DNA of 64,000 nucleotides from Exophiala sp. HKRS030. Lineage: Eukaryota; Ascomycota; Eurotiomycetes; Chaetothyriales; Herpotrichiellaceae. The position numbers were made by a program, and so were the translations under genes. The stretch lies in assembly GCA_023897205.1 (NCBI GenBank), contig JAHWDD010000006.1, positions 4,340,001 through 4,404,000 on the forward strand, in the 5' to 3' direction. This document shows positions 1 through 10,328 of this stretch, one piece after another. The first letter of the stretch is position 1; each line of letters opens with the position of its first letter. The notes below the pieces were generated by a model. The model did no database searches. It was not told where the DNA came from and saw nothing but the letters and a program-made list of their open reading frames with translations.

Positions 1-2074
1 ATAGAATGTGAGCTTCTTGCTGTCCCTGCGCAATGTTAGAGAGGCAACCCTATCTTCACTTTGACAACTTACATCTGAAATTCAGCATCGAGAATTTCCA
101 TATTCAAGCGATGGTCAACAACCTTCTGCTGACAAACTCGCTTTGCCTTGGCCTCGTTACCTTCTTTGTCTTTGAGAGATTGAATTTCATGATTCTGAGC
201 GAGCCGCTTGATCATTTTAGGTTTCAAGTCAGGATGAGCACTATCATGTGGCCCTTGGTGTCCCTGCGGTCCCATCCCCCGACGGCGCTACCCTGTCGAC
301 CTGGTGCACCATTCGGGTTGACGACATTGGGACCTCCATTTCGACTCTGCATGGAGAACATCATCAGCCATTTGTAATGTTCCTCGGCGTAATATTCCTT
401 GTAGCGTCTGGCGTCGTCCCATGTAACATTAGTATGTTGTACGGTACCGAGATCAGTGCCTCGGTCTGCTTCGACAATTACAAGATCTCCCACGTTGACG
501 TGGAGCCCAGTCCCTTCTTGAATGTAAAATACATCTGATCTGCAGCATTTAAAGTTCACAATGTAGAGAGGCTGAGTAGTCGGCTCGAGGAAACTCCCGA
601 TTCCCAGGTGATGTGCGAATGCTTGAGGCTCTGTGTGTGCCTGATGAACTCGAGCTTCGGCGGCTCGACGGGTAGATTCGGTGGCATTGAAATAAGCTGC
701 TGCAAATTGACGATAGCGTAAGTACACATTCATCATTTCGTTTTCCTTGATCTGTGACGCAGATAGGGCGGACTTACGATCATCTCCTTGGGAAATCTCC
801 TGGGAACCACTTTCATAGTTTGTCAAATCATCTTCACGTCCTGGGAGATTAGTTTTATCAACTGTTATAGAGGGCCACGGAAGTATCTCACCGGTTGAGC
901 TAAAGGATCCGTGTCGAGTAGGAACATCTGCAAACGAATGACGTCGGCTCTGGGGAGCTTCTGGTATTGGTCCAAAGCCCAGCGAAGTTTGCCATTGTGC
1001 CCTCCGGGTGCCATCAAGTGGTCGAACATCCAAAGGTGATCCTGGTGCTCTTTCGACAAACGGGCCAACCTGTTCACTCAGGCGTCGTTGGATGCCGTCG
1101 CGACCACGTCCGGCGGTTTTTGAAAAATCATCTATATCATCAATCGCAGTCTCTGTCTCTTCGAGTAATGGACCTTGAAGTCTGGACTGTCGAAATCCTG
1201 CGGCGGGGTGTTGAGTCTGAGTGGTTGAAGACGAAGTCCTGTCACGATGCGCGGCATGTCGAAGTTTAGCATTTTCCTTTTCCAACATCTCGATCATGCG
1301 TGCTTGTTCCAGGGCGATGGAATTTGATGCGCCTCTCGCGTCCTCTTCGTCGTCGTCTTCTCGTAGACGGCCTAATCCAACAGGGTCTGCGCCACCTAAG
1401 CCATTTGTCCTCGAGATCCGTCTAGTAAGTCCCGGGGCTTGACCGGCGAGTCTCGTGCGCGTGGCTTCAGTCGATGTTGACAGAGGATTGACAGAACTTT
1501 GTGCATTCGTGGTGTCAAGTTGTCCAACTGAGTAGGATTGGGAGCGATAAGTCTTTGGAGTTGGTTGTAAAGGAATCGAAAACGGAATGCCGTTTTCACC
1601 ATTTGCAGGCAGGACTTCCTGAAGCCTAGAGGGAGGTTCCTTCCGTCCGTCCTGGCCCCAGATATTCCATCCTGAGTAGCCAGCTGAAGAGTTTGGCCAG
1701 CCAGCTTGATTGGATGTATTGATACTGGTCCAAGGTGAGTGCTCTGATCCTGGTGTTCCTGGATGCGAGCCTGAAGGGCTATAAGGTCCAGTGATGGATG
1801 GTTTCCGATTTGGATTATAGGAAGAAGTGTCATTCAGCCAAGAAGTTCGTCTAGTGGGTCGAGCATGTTTGGCGTTGCCTGAGGAAGTGGTTTTGCCGTG
1901 CTCGACTTCATCATCCGATGAGGCAAGAGCTTCTGAATCAGGCGTTGATCTCCGTAGTCCAGGGTTAGATTTTTCGAGTAACAAAGATGCAGGAGCTTGA
2001 TGAGGGTTGAAAGTGCCAAAGGCGGGCATTGGAGCTCGAGTTGGAAGATTGGCTTTTGTGGGAGTATTACTCAT
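1..2074 (-). CDS. PSP1: PSP1 C-terminal-domain protein, partial at left edge, frame broken once
   Basis: The start is ATG at 2074. About 430 N-terminal residues are Ser/Pro/Gln-rich and probably disordered, with a short coiled coil near residue 260. The PSP1 C-terminal domain follows, with CCRSDVFYIQEGTGLHV and GDLVIVEADRGTDLGTV at roughly residues 515-550. After NPNGAPGRQGSAVGG the frame changes: the continuation GPQGHQGPHDSAHPDLK lies in another frame and starts at about 275. One extra G in the run at 276-280 would join them. A 47-nt intron (72 down to 26, donor GTAAGT, branch CTAAC, acceptor GCGCAG) follows, and the next exon resumes the domain with DSKKLTFY before the window ends. Yeast Psp1 was found as a suppressor of DNA polymerase alpha mutants; its molecular role is unclear. 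The family call is firm and the function is unknown. Confidence 0.88.
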
Positions 2075-3151
2075 ATTGGCCTCGGAACCCAGCGTGGCAA
2101 GGCGGGTAAAGTCTCAAGTCTGGAATATCAATTGAGCGACCGCCTGACTCTGAATGTATCAAAGATCAGCGACAGTCGGGCAACATCAGTTGAGACTTGA
2201 AGCCGTCCAAAGAACCAGAGCGATGGCGATGCGATGACGATGGCGATGACGACGGCAACGACAAGACCAAAGCCTGATGGGGCAGCGGCGATGGAAAAGA
2301 GATGGCGTTGGATGTAAGAGGTTGGAACAGCGACGGAAGAAATGGTCGGCGTGTTCTGTGCAAGGATGGCGAGAAAGGACCACGTACAGCGAATCAAAAC
2401 AATCTCGATTGGTGGATGGCCCGCTTCACCATTCCTTGGTGAAAGCGGGGTCTCAGCGTCGTGCCAGACTTGGAGGAAGACGCCGTTAAGGTGAGTGAGT
2501 TTTGATACCACAACTTTGTCTGAAGTAGGCGTCGATCGTGTGGAGGGAGGCGTTTGTGAATTTGCAAGCTAACAGTTGATGGGCAACGGTCGAAGTCAAG
2601 CGTGCGCCTGCTGGTGGTCGTGTGCCTCGGCAAGGAAGCTAATGTCAGCAAGCGATCAGGTGAGGTAGGGAGCCGCGACGGTGGTAGTTGAAGCGACGTG
2701 GCTCTGGCGTGGCTCTAGAAGTTGATTGCCGAACGACTGGAAGAAGAAAGGGAAGAGAGAAGGCGTGGCGTGGTGTCAAGTTAAAAAAGGTGAGAGGGTG
2801 AGGACGGCGGAGAGATCCGAAAGGGTGAGGTGAAAAGGCACGCGGAGAGCGATGGATGAATGAGTGAGTTTTAAAAGTGAAGACACCGGCTTTCCCCAGA
2901 TTATCGAAACAGGCTTTGGCGCTACTAGTGAGGATTGGGACGTGCCCAAGTACCTTGTAGAGCTGTAGCCAGTACGAGGGACCGAGTGGTTAGAGCAGTT
3001 GGACCTTTGGAAGGTTCGCAGGCGCCCGCGAGGATGGGATGGGATGGGATGGATGGGATCGGCTGGTCTAACTAGTTAGTTAACGACTCCGTAATGAGGC
3101 AGATGGCGAAAGCTGGAGGAGTCGAGAAATGGTGGTCCAAGCGGGGGCGAG

Positions 3152-3196
3152 GAGACTGGAGACTGGAGACTCAAGACTCAAGACTCAAGACTCAAG
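3152..3196. repeat. 7-bp tandem repeat (GAGACTG then GACTCAA)
   Basis: Two to three copies of a GGAGACT unit pass directly into about four copies of GACTCAA in the PSP1 upstream spacer. This is a simple microsatellite-type array with no coding content. Confidence 0.8.
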
Positions 3197-3644
3197 TGTC
3201 AAGGCCCAGCGTGAGTTGCCCGTGGTTGGCGTGACGGGAAAAGCGGCTTGGTGGGATGATGTGCAGCAGAGGGCTACAGGGTTTGTTGTGCGCCGAGGGC
3301 GAACATGATGGACTTGACAGAGAGATTGGCCAGCAGAAGCGGGTATTGAGTAAAAGAATGGGCTCAGCCAGATCAAGAAGGCGACATGTACGCGTGAGAG
3401 ATGCGCTGAAGGCTTGTGAAGAGAGAATCAAGCATGAACTGGAGAGGAGGAAGAAGAAAATGTAGGGATAGTAATTTCTGAGAGCTGTTTGGTTCGGATT
3501 TGCAAGGAGCAAGGAGCACGGAGTAGTTAGAGCCTAACTCTGGGGAGTTTTCGTTGGTGGCAAGCAGTGGAAAAGAAAGTCTAGCTGCTTTGGTGAGGGC
3601 ACGAGAGGGGAGGGGTTAACAAGCATGGTCACGTCCTTGGGTTG

Positions 3645-3684
3645 TAGGGTCGTAGGGTCGTAGGGTCGTTGGGTCGTTGGGTCC
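3645..3684. repeat. 8-bp tandem repeat, three TAGGGTCG then two TTGGGTCG/C units
   Basis: Five consecutive 8-bp units, the last two carrying an A-to-T change at position 2. It lies in the gene-free spacer. The GGG content superficially resembles telomeric DNA, but the unit is not TTAGGG. Confidence 0.85.
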
Positions 3685-5754
3685 ATTATCATTGACCAGG
3701 TATAGGGGATAAGGAGGGGAGGGGAGGGCGCCGGCTGGACGACGGCAAGACGATGGGAGGTCCAAGGATGGTTCGTTTGGGGCTTGGAAGCGCATAAGAC
3801 TGGAACGCGCTTGGACACGGTGGGATTGGTGTGCCTCGTGTGGATTGGGGGAATAACCCTGGAGGACCAACTAGAAGAAAGAGACGTCGAGCGTCAAAGA
3901 GGCACGAGAGGCACGAGAGGGTCGAAAAGGCACGAGAAGCACGGGGGTCAGGAACACCAGACACCAAAAGGCAAACAGAGTTTGTGGAAGATGGAGTCAG
4001 GGTTTGGTGGAGTGTGTGGAGAGAAATCATCAGATTGGTCCATGGTCCATTTACGGGGATGCTTAGCCCAACAGCTGCCGCACGGGGCAAGGTGCACTGT
4101 GCGCAGGACTGTGAGGCTTGAGGAGATCAGATGAGGCACATGAGGGTAACGATGGACGAGAGTGGCCAGGACTCGAGGAGAAGGGAGAAGGCGTGCGACC
4201 GAGGGATGGAAGGGAGGGGTTAGAGGGAAGAGAGAGGAGGGAGGAGGGATGGCATCTAGAATCACACCAACAAGGCAACAGAAAAGGTCCCAAGAGGGGC
4301 TCGACACATTTGACGGCGGAAGAGGTACTGTAGCAAGTCACAATAGTACAAGTACTCCATACAAGGTCTGATCACGATTGAATCCATCTTTCCATCTTGC
4401 CAGGACAAGGGTTCCGGGGACAAAAGCAGACGAGCCCATGGCCGAACAAGGCAATTCTAATGGTTTGATACCTACATACATGTCTACGAAGTAGATGCCT
4501 ACGTGCCCACATACCTAGGTACCATACCTGGGTACATACATACATATCTGGGCACTAACCAAAAGATACCCATTAATTGGTGACAACTTCGACCACCACA
4601 AACATTCAAAAGGCAAACAGGAACACAAGTGACAGGCCGTATGTCCTTGTGGCCCTTGTCCCGGATGCCACAGATGCGAAATGCGGGGGAAAGAGCGCAC
4701 ACGAGGGCACGGAGTAGTTGGCCTGGCAGTAACTACCAACTACGGAGGACAGAGTACGAAGGCAGGCAATTAACAAGCTTAGTCCACTAACCTAACACAT
4801 TAACCAACGAACTAGTTAGTCACTTAGTCAAGTAGCCTTAGCCACTGCCCGCTAACCACTACTAACCACTACTAACCACCACCAACCATTGCTATCCACC
4901 TTCCTATTCCCACTGCCTACAGAGTCTAGGGCGAGTGAACAAACCTACGCAGGTATATGACCATTGAATATGGTATTGAAAACAGCAACAGCAAGATCCA
5001 CTGGCCAAGTATACTCCAGACAAAAACAGCAAGAGAAACAAAGAATCACAACTGATAGCACGTGTCTCTATCTACGTTGAACACCACCACTACCAGCAAT
5101 CACCTGTTCCTTCCACATGTTCTATCCTCCGACATCCATCCATCCAGTCGTATATATTCCCAAAATAGCCACAGCATACCTGCAGATAACGTATGTGAGT
5201 ATCTAAGTATGTAAACATGTAAACATGCAAGTACGTGCTCAGCCACCTGGGGCCGAGCAAGGATGATACCAGGACAAAGAGGCGGCCCTGGTTGCGTCCA
5301 TCGTCAATCGTCAACCGTAAATCGTCAATCGTCGGTCATTAGTCGTCAATCGTCCATCGCCGATTCGAATCCAGCGTGAGGAGACGAGACGAGACGAGAC
5401 GATAGGAGAGGAGGAAAGGAGGGAAGGAGGAGGTGTTGATACGACTGCACTGCGCGAAGACTTGTTAGGAGCAGCAGCATCGAAAAAGCTAAATCATTGA
5501 TCACCGATTGATGACCCAGTCCGGTACCTGTAATTACTAGGTAGCTCCGTAGGTACTTGGTGGTAGATCATATGCGGGAGACCAAAAGTGGCACGTGGTT
5601 CGTGTTTCCTGGTTCGTGGCTCATGGCTGGCTCGTGCGGCGTGGCTCTGGTTCTCGTTCTGGCTCTGGCGCTGGTTCGACTAAAGAGTAAAGAGTAGGGA
5701 TTTTGGACCTTCTACATTTTAATTGACGAATGAACTAACTAGTGATATGGGAAG

Positions 5755-5783
5755 GTAGGCAGGTAGGTAGGTAGGTAGGTAGG
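5755..5783. repeat. (GTAG)n microsatellite
   Basis: Six to seven consecutive GTAG units with two GTAGGC interruptions, in the spacer downstream of NFU1. Confidence 0.85.
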
Positions 5784-6743
5784 CAATTACCCGACTTGGG
5801 TGATATGCGCCATCACGATTCATGATCGACCAAGCAACAAATCGCGGTTGCGAACATCATCGCTGCTGAGGAGATGAATCCCCTCATATCACTTAACCAT
5901 TGGTCAACGTCGTCACTGTTGATCAGCTGCAAACAATCGGATCGTGGCTGTACTCCGTAGTCTCTCATCAACCACCCACATGCACCAGTCCATCTAGTGG
6001 CGCATCTGGTCCTGCATGTCCTTGGTACTCTCCGTTGTCTCCACGCCGTGTGCCGCTCCTTTGATCTTCCATGAATCCCCATATCACATGCATTCAAATA
6101 TGCTTCGCATCACGGCGCATGACTGGTCCGCCATTTGCAGCCGTTGAACCATCAAGCATTCTCATCCCATCCTTCCTCGTAAACGTCTTGACCTTGCTGA
6201 CTTCACCCCGCTTACTTTTCTTTCCTGGACGATCGTGTCCTTCTCGGAATATGTGTACGTAGTTACGCATAACGAACCCCGGTTAAATTCACAAGAAAAT
6301 GGGAACCCCGACATCTGACATCGTCCAGATCCGAGAATCCCCAGTAACTCCTCGTCCTCAGCGTCTTGTGTTACCGAAGTTGACAACCCCAATAATCACC
6401 TCAGCCGCACAGCACTCCCGAAAATTGGTCGCCTGAGTTATAGACCATCCGTCGCCCCGCCTCGTATAGACCTCAGTAGGGCCAATCCAAGTATACCGTT
6501 GACGCTTCTCACCATGTCTCACGGTTTCCTAAATTTGTGGCCCCGGTGTTTGTCAATTGCCCAAGAAGACGAGCGTGTCTTGGTATCTGCAGTTCTTCGA
6601 TCGCAAGCTCACAGTCTCTCCGCGCTGCAAAATCCAAACTGTTCTCAGATCGCGATCTTGTACCGCTCAATCCTTGATCTCGACCAGACGGCCATGTAGA
6701 TGCGACGGGCGGGGCTCGAGAAAAGGCCAACATGAACAACACT

Positions 6744-7746
6744 TCATGCAGCAAAATCCAGACTGCCCTTGCCCACCGTTGATGGTGCTGCATCAGGGCC
6801 TTTCTGCTGTCGTAGCTTTTCTTCAAACCTTTCAAACTCTCTCATGGCAATCTCTTCTTCCTCATCCAAAACCTGGTTTACTCCTTTGACTTCTTCAATC
6901 TGTAGTAGAATTAGCACAGTGTAGACAACGACCAAAGCCAATTCCCAACAACAAACTTACGTAATGCATCAACATTGACTCGATACCATTCTTCAACGTC
7001 ACCGTACTCGAATCACAAGTACGGCAAGCTCCACGCAGCTTGAGACTGACCACACCATCCTTGAATCCGCGGTAATCAATGTCACCACCGTCTTCTTGAA
7101 TCGCAGGTCTTATGCGAGTTTCCAACAACTCTTTGATCATGGCCACCACCTCGTCATCCTCATCGTTGGGAGCAAGGCTGTCTTCTCCTGCCCCTTCCTG
7201 CCCATCAACCGACGCACTCTTGTCCACAGTATTGACAATCTCTTCTCCCGAAGAAATGGCTTCGGTGATCAGACTGAACACCTCGGGCTTGACGTGTGCC
7301 CAGTTGACGTCCTCGGCCTTGGTGACTGTGATGAAATCAGGCCCGTAGAAGACGGAAGAAACTCCATCGACTCCGAGCAACCGCGCCGCCAGAGGTGAAG
7401 GATGCGGCGGGGCCAAAGTCGACCGTGGAGATGTATATTCGAGAAACGAGGATGGAAATCCCTGAGGCAGAACGTTGTGATTCGGGAGGAATTTCAGAGC
7501 CGAGGCATTCGGGGTCGACTGCGTTTGGATGTAGATTGTCCTCGACGGCAAGCTCGATGTTAATATTTTCTGATTGCTCGACTGTAGAACAGGCCGACGC
7601 TGTGCCTGCGAGGCGGTGATGGCAGGAAGGCGTGAGATGTGACCAATGTTCCGGACTGCATTGGTTCGGTAGATCTGATTGACGGATTGCTTTGCACCGC
7701 TCCGGCCCAGCGCCCGCAAGCTTGACGAAGGTACTAGGCTTTGCAT
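6744..7746 (-). CDS. NFU1: NFU1-like mitochondrial iron-sulfur cluster scaffold
   Basis: Two exons, 7746-6961 and 6899-6744, are separated by a 61-nt intron (GTAAGT...CTACAG) and encode 313 aa. I chose the ATG at 7746 because the frame upstream of it offers only TTG codons. The N-terminus (MQSLVPSSS, rich in Ser/Arg/Gln) looks like a mitochondrial presequence. A Nfu N-terminal domain follows around residues 80-170, then an acidic linker, then the NifU-like C-terminal domain with the cluster-binding CRTC motif (C241 and C244). The C-terminus QVLDEEEEIAMREFERFEEK is typical of fungal NFU1. Family knowledge: NFU1 delivers [4Fe-4S] clusters to lipoate synthase and respiratory enzymes. It is head to head with the HIT-finger gene, with 425 bp between the start codons. 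Confidence 0.95.
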
Positions 7747-8171
7747 AATGAAGATTTGACGTCTCAACAAGTGATCTGCACGGAATGAGGAGTGTGTTCA
7801 ACGGATGGGTATCAAAGCTGGCAATCTTGAAGGAAGTGTCGAAAGATCAAAGATTCTTCAACAGCCAGCATGGAGAGGCGACACTTTCCGAGCAGTCATT
7901 TACTCCAAACCAAATGACGCAGGTCAAGCCAGAGTCACGTGAAATCCCCGGCGGGTTTGTCAGCCAGTCAGCCAGTCAGCCTCGAGGTAATCCCGCTCTG
8001 CTCACTTGCACCGATCGATCGCCGTAGGTTCACGATTGGCTAGAATATTTCTTTAGTTCAATTGTATGATCGCTTCTATGTACTCCGTATACCATTCACA
8101 GCAATTGCACAAGAACTGTTATCCCACCCAAACACACCAGTACTTTACAAGTTCTCAGACTGCAAGTGAAC
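7747..8171. promoter_or_regulatory. Shared divergent promoter of NFU1 and the HIT-finger gene, with a TCACGTGA site
   Basis: This 425-bp head-to-head interval must contain both promoters and leaders. It holds a perfect TCACGTGA palindrome (7935-7942), the E-box type bound by fungal bHLH factors such as Cbf1 orthologues, and a TACTCCGTA word at about 8081-8089. Function is inferred from position and motif only. Confidence 0.4.
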
Positions 8172-8723
8172 ATGTCGGGTGCTTCGTGTATGATCTGTAA
8201 AAATCAAACGGTCAAGTATCATTGTCCTTCATGTAGAACCCCGAGGTTTGAAATTTTCTATCGTCGTTAACTTCGTTATATATTAACATATATGTACAGC
8301 TGCTCTCTGCCATGCTTCCAGAGCCACAAGAACGCATGCTCAGCGCAGATTCCGACCAGAGTCACTCCTTCAGTAGACGGATCACACCCCGAAGACCTCA
8401 CACCAATGACGAAGGGCGCGTTAATGGACGATCCCAGGCTACTGCAACTGCTGACACAACATCCGACGTTGAGATCCCGATTGAGAATGATTAGCGACGA
8501 GCCTCCACGCCGTCAGCATAATGGCTACCGCGATCGAGGCAACCAGATCCCAATCTCAGCAGGTGGCAGTCAAGGCCAACCGGAAATATCTCCGAAGCGG
8601 CGAATTGCACACGCAACACGAGTATTGGAGAAAGAGCTCAAATCTCCATCCTCTGAAGACAATGGTCTTGCGGCCTTTGTTGCCTTGGTGACCGAGTACA
8701 ATACATCGTCTACTACCCAGTAG
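8172..8723 (+). CDS. HIT-type zinc-finger protein, Hit1/ZNHIT3-like
   Basis: Exon 1 (8172-8245) and exon 2 (8300-8723) flank a 54-nt intron with an atypical GTTTGA donor and a TACAG acceptor, giving 165 aa. Splicing joins CMICKNQTVKYHCPSC to TPSCSLPCFQSHKNAC, which reconstitutes a complete zf-HIT module of paired Cys/His ligands at residues 6-38. A second conserved patch, LMDDPRLLQLLTQHPTLRSRL, matches the leucine-rich C-terminal segment of Hit1-type proteins, and the length matches yeast Hit1 (164 aa). Family knowledge: Hit1/ZNHIT3 with Rsa1/NUFIP stabilises precursors of box C/D snoRNPs. The domain is certain; the orthology to Hit1 rather than another HIT protein is probable. The stop lies inside the 3' end of the convergent neighbour. 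Confidence 0.85.
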
Positions 8724-10328
8724 AAGCCACCTTGACATGAGAGCTCGCAAACGGTAGGGGTGGTATGGCAGGACTCTTTGAGGTTGCTCTGGTTGGCGAC
8801 GTCCTCCTGGAAAGAGTCACCCATCTCGATAGAGGTCGGGCCGGTTTCTCTTCTGGTTCATCGTCAAAGTACAAGTCAATCAGTTTTTCCACGGGCGACT
8901 TTCTTTGGAATATGCTCATGATGCTTTTTGACCGTCTAGTGCGACCTCTTCTTGGCGCATCCGTCCACGTATCTATCTTGCTCGATTCTGGGAGGAGAAG
9001 ATCTGTACGTATGGGGTTTTGCTCATCGTCCGAGTCGATCAGACTCAGTACTGGTGGCCTCCTCTTCTTATATTTCAGTTCCAGGGTCTCAGGGCCATCT
9101 TGTATCGCAAAGCTCTCCAACTCTCTCCGAAGTTGATCCTCTTTTGGTGAGCAAATCGACATGGGCGTGTGAGGCGGACTGGAGGCCAAAGTTGTGATCG
9201 ACCCAGACTGTGATAAGGTGGGGACTGGTGGCATAGGCTCATCGTCAAAAACAGGAATTGACCAGAATCCTGCCTGTCTGAATGATTTCCTAGTATCCAA
9301 AGTCGTGGAGCGAGCAGCGCTTCTTTGAGGAAGCGGAGGTATCGATATTTTCGGGTCTTCCACTATAAGCTGTTTACTTGATGAACGTGGCGGGTGCGTC
9401 AACGAGTTAGGCACCCAAGGACCAGGCTCGTCCATATCAGAGTACTCTAGATCTTCCCCTAGTTCTCGATGGGACTCGATGGGCAAGTATGTGTTTCTTG
9501 GCGGCAGTGTCGGAACAGATCTTCCTGTTTCTTGTTGCTGACTCGAAGCAGGAACTTTGCGTTCCGAGTGTACTGGTTGTTGATGCGCTGAGTGCATTGC
9601 AGAAGTCGAGCCATTGGATGGACTCATATGACCAGCCTTGATCGATGCTTTGCGAGACTTGCTTTCTCTTCTCGGAAGTCTCTTCGTTCTCAGATTCGGA
9701 CCATCCTTGAAAGAATCCCGAATCACATTTGAATCGGAGGATGTCGTGGTTGCCGAATCGTGGCTGAAGGTTGGAAAAGTCCACTTCCGGTCTATCGTCC
9801 CCGTTGGCGCATGTTCAAATTCGGCTGTATTAGTTCGGCTGATGGATGATCTATTGACACCATCTTCTCGGTCATCGGCGGAGCTGTCTCGAGGGGGTTT
9901 GCTTCAACGTCCTGATGCCGCGACTGGTTTCGGGGATTCGAGTAGCGAGTGGATCTCTCCGACTGCTGAAGAGGAGACGATCGAAAAACTTGGGCGTACA
10001 AGGGATCTAGGTCGAGCGAGAAGGGCCTGGAGTACCTGCTGCTGTTCCTGTCAAAAGCGTGGCCGTCGTTCTCAAAGCGAGCTGCAACTTCCTCCATTTC
10101 AGCGGTATACTTGTCTAGCCTCCGGAAGAGAGAATCCAGGTCCAAGTCATCGTTTTTTCGACTGGGTGCGGGCGAAGGTGTATCCGAGGCCGAGTAGAGA
10201 AGAGAATCTGAAAAGAAACGCGCCTTGGCTTGGCCGTCCTTGATGGCGTCGGTAGTTCGTCGTATTTGATTGCCACTAGATCTGATGCTGGCGGCATAGC
10301 TGAAGTCACCTGAATATGTCGAAGACAT
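8713..10328 (-). CDS. Ser/Pro-rich hypothetical protein, frame broken once
   Basis: I do not recognise this protein. It starts at ATG 10328 and, with one base added in the G run at 9893-9897 (C run on the coding strand), reads as 538 aa. Without the repair the frame ends after 178 residues at 9792. Composition is Ser, Pro, Arg and Asp rich with many SP/TP sites, for example PSPAPSRKNDDLDLDSLFRR and IPPLPQRS. A Lys/Arg-rich patch RRGRTRRSKSIMSIF lies near residue 455. No membrane segment or catalytic motif is visible, so it is probably a disordered scaffold or regulator. Its stop codon (8713-8715) lies 11 nt inside the convergent HIT-finger gene. An intron explanation for the break (donor GTCGGA, acceptor AAG, 62 nt) is possible but has weak signals. 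Confidence 0.7.

Larger units (their letters stand above)
2075..6743. other. 4.7 kb gene-free spacer between PSP1 and NFU1
   Basis: I find no spliced or unspliced gene with recognisable protein content. The first ~2.2 kb is purine-rich on the plus strand and full of short tandem repeats. The rest contains runs built on TAGGTA/ACTAACC/TACTCCGTA words. Both flanking genes read leftward, so the right part of the spacer is NFU1's 3' flank and the left part is PSP1's promoter and leader. Confidence 0.6.

Noticed and set aside
238..300. Intron explaining the PSP1 frame change
   Set aside because: The only GT-AG pair gives 37 nt with no branch site; residues on both sides are contiguous in the family.
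2970..3040. tRNA-like stretch (ACCGAGTGGTTAGAGC, then GGTTCGCAGG)
   Set aside because: It resembles a Ser-type D arm and T loop, but the spacing between them is too short, I could not pair an acceptor stem, and the T loop lacks the GGTTCGANTCC pattern.
5340..5365. tRNA B box (GATTCGAATCC)
   Set aside because: No A box within range and no stem pairing; the surroundings are simple CGTCAAT repeats.
9638..10243. 201-codon plus-strand open frame
   Set aside because: It is antisense to the Ser-rich orphan gene, whose coding frame explains the openness.
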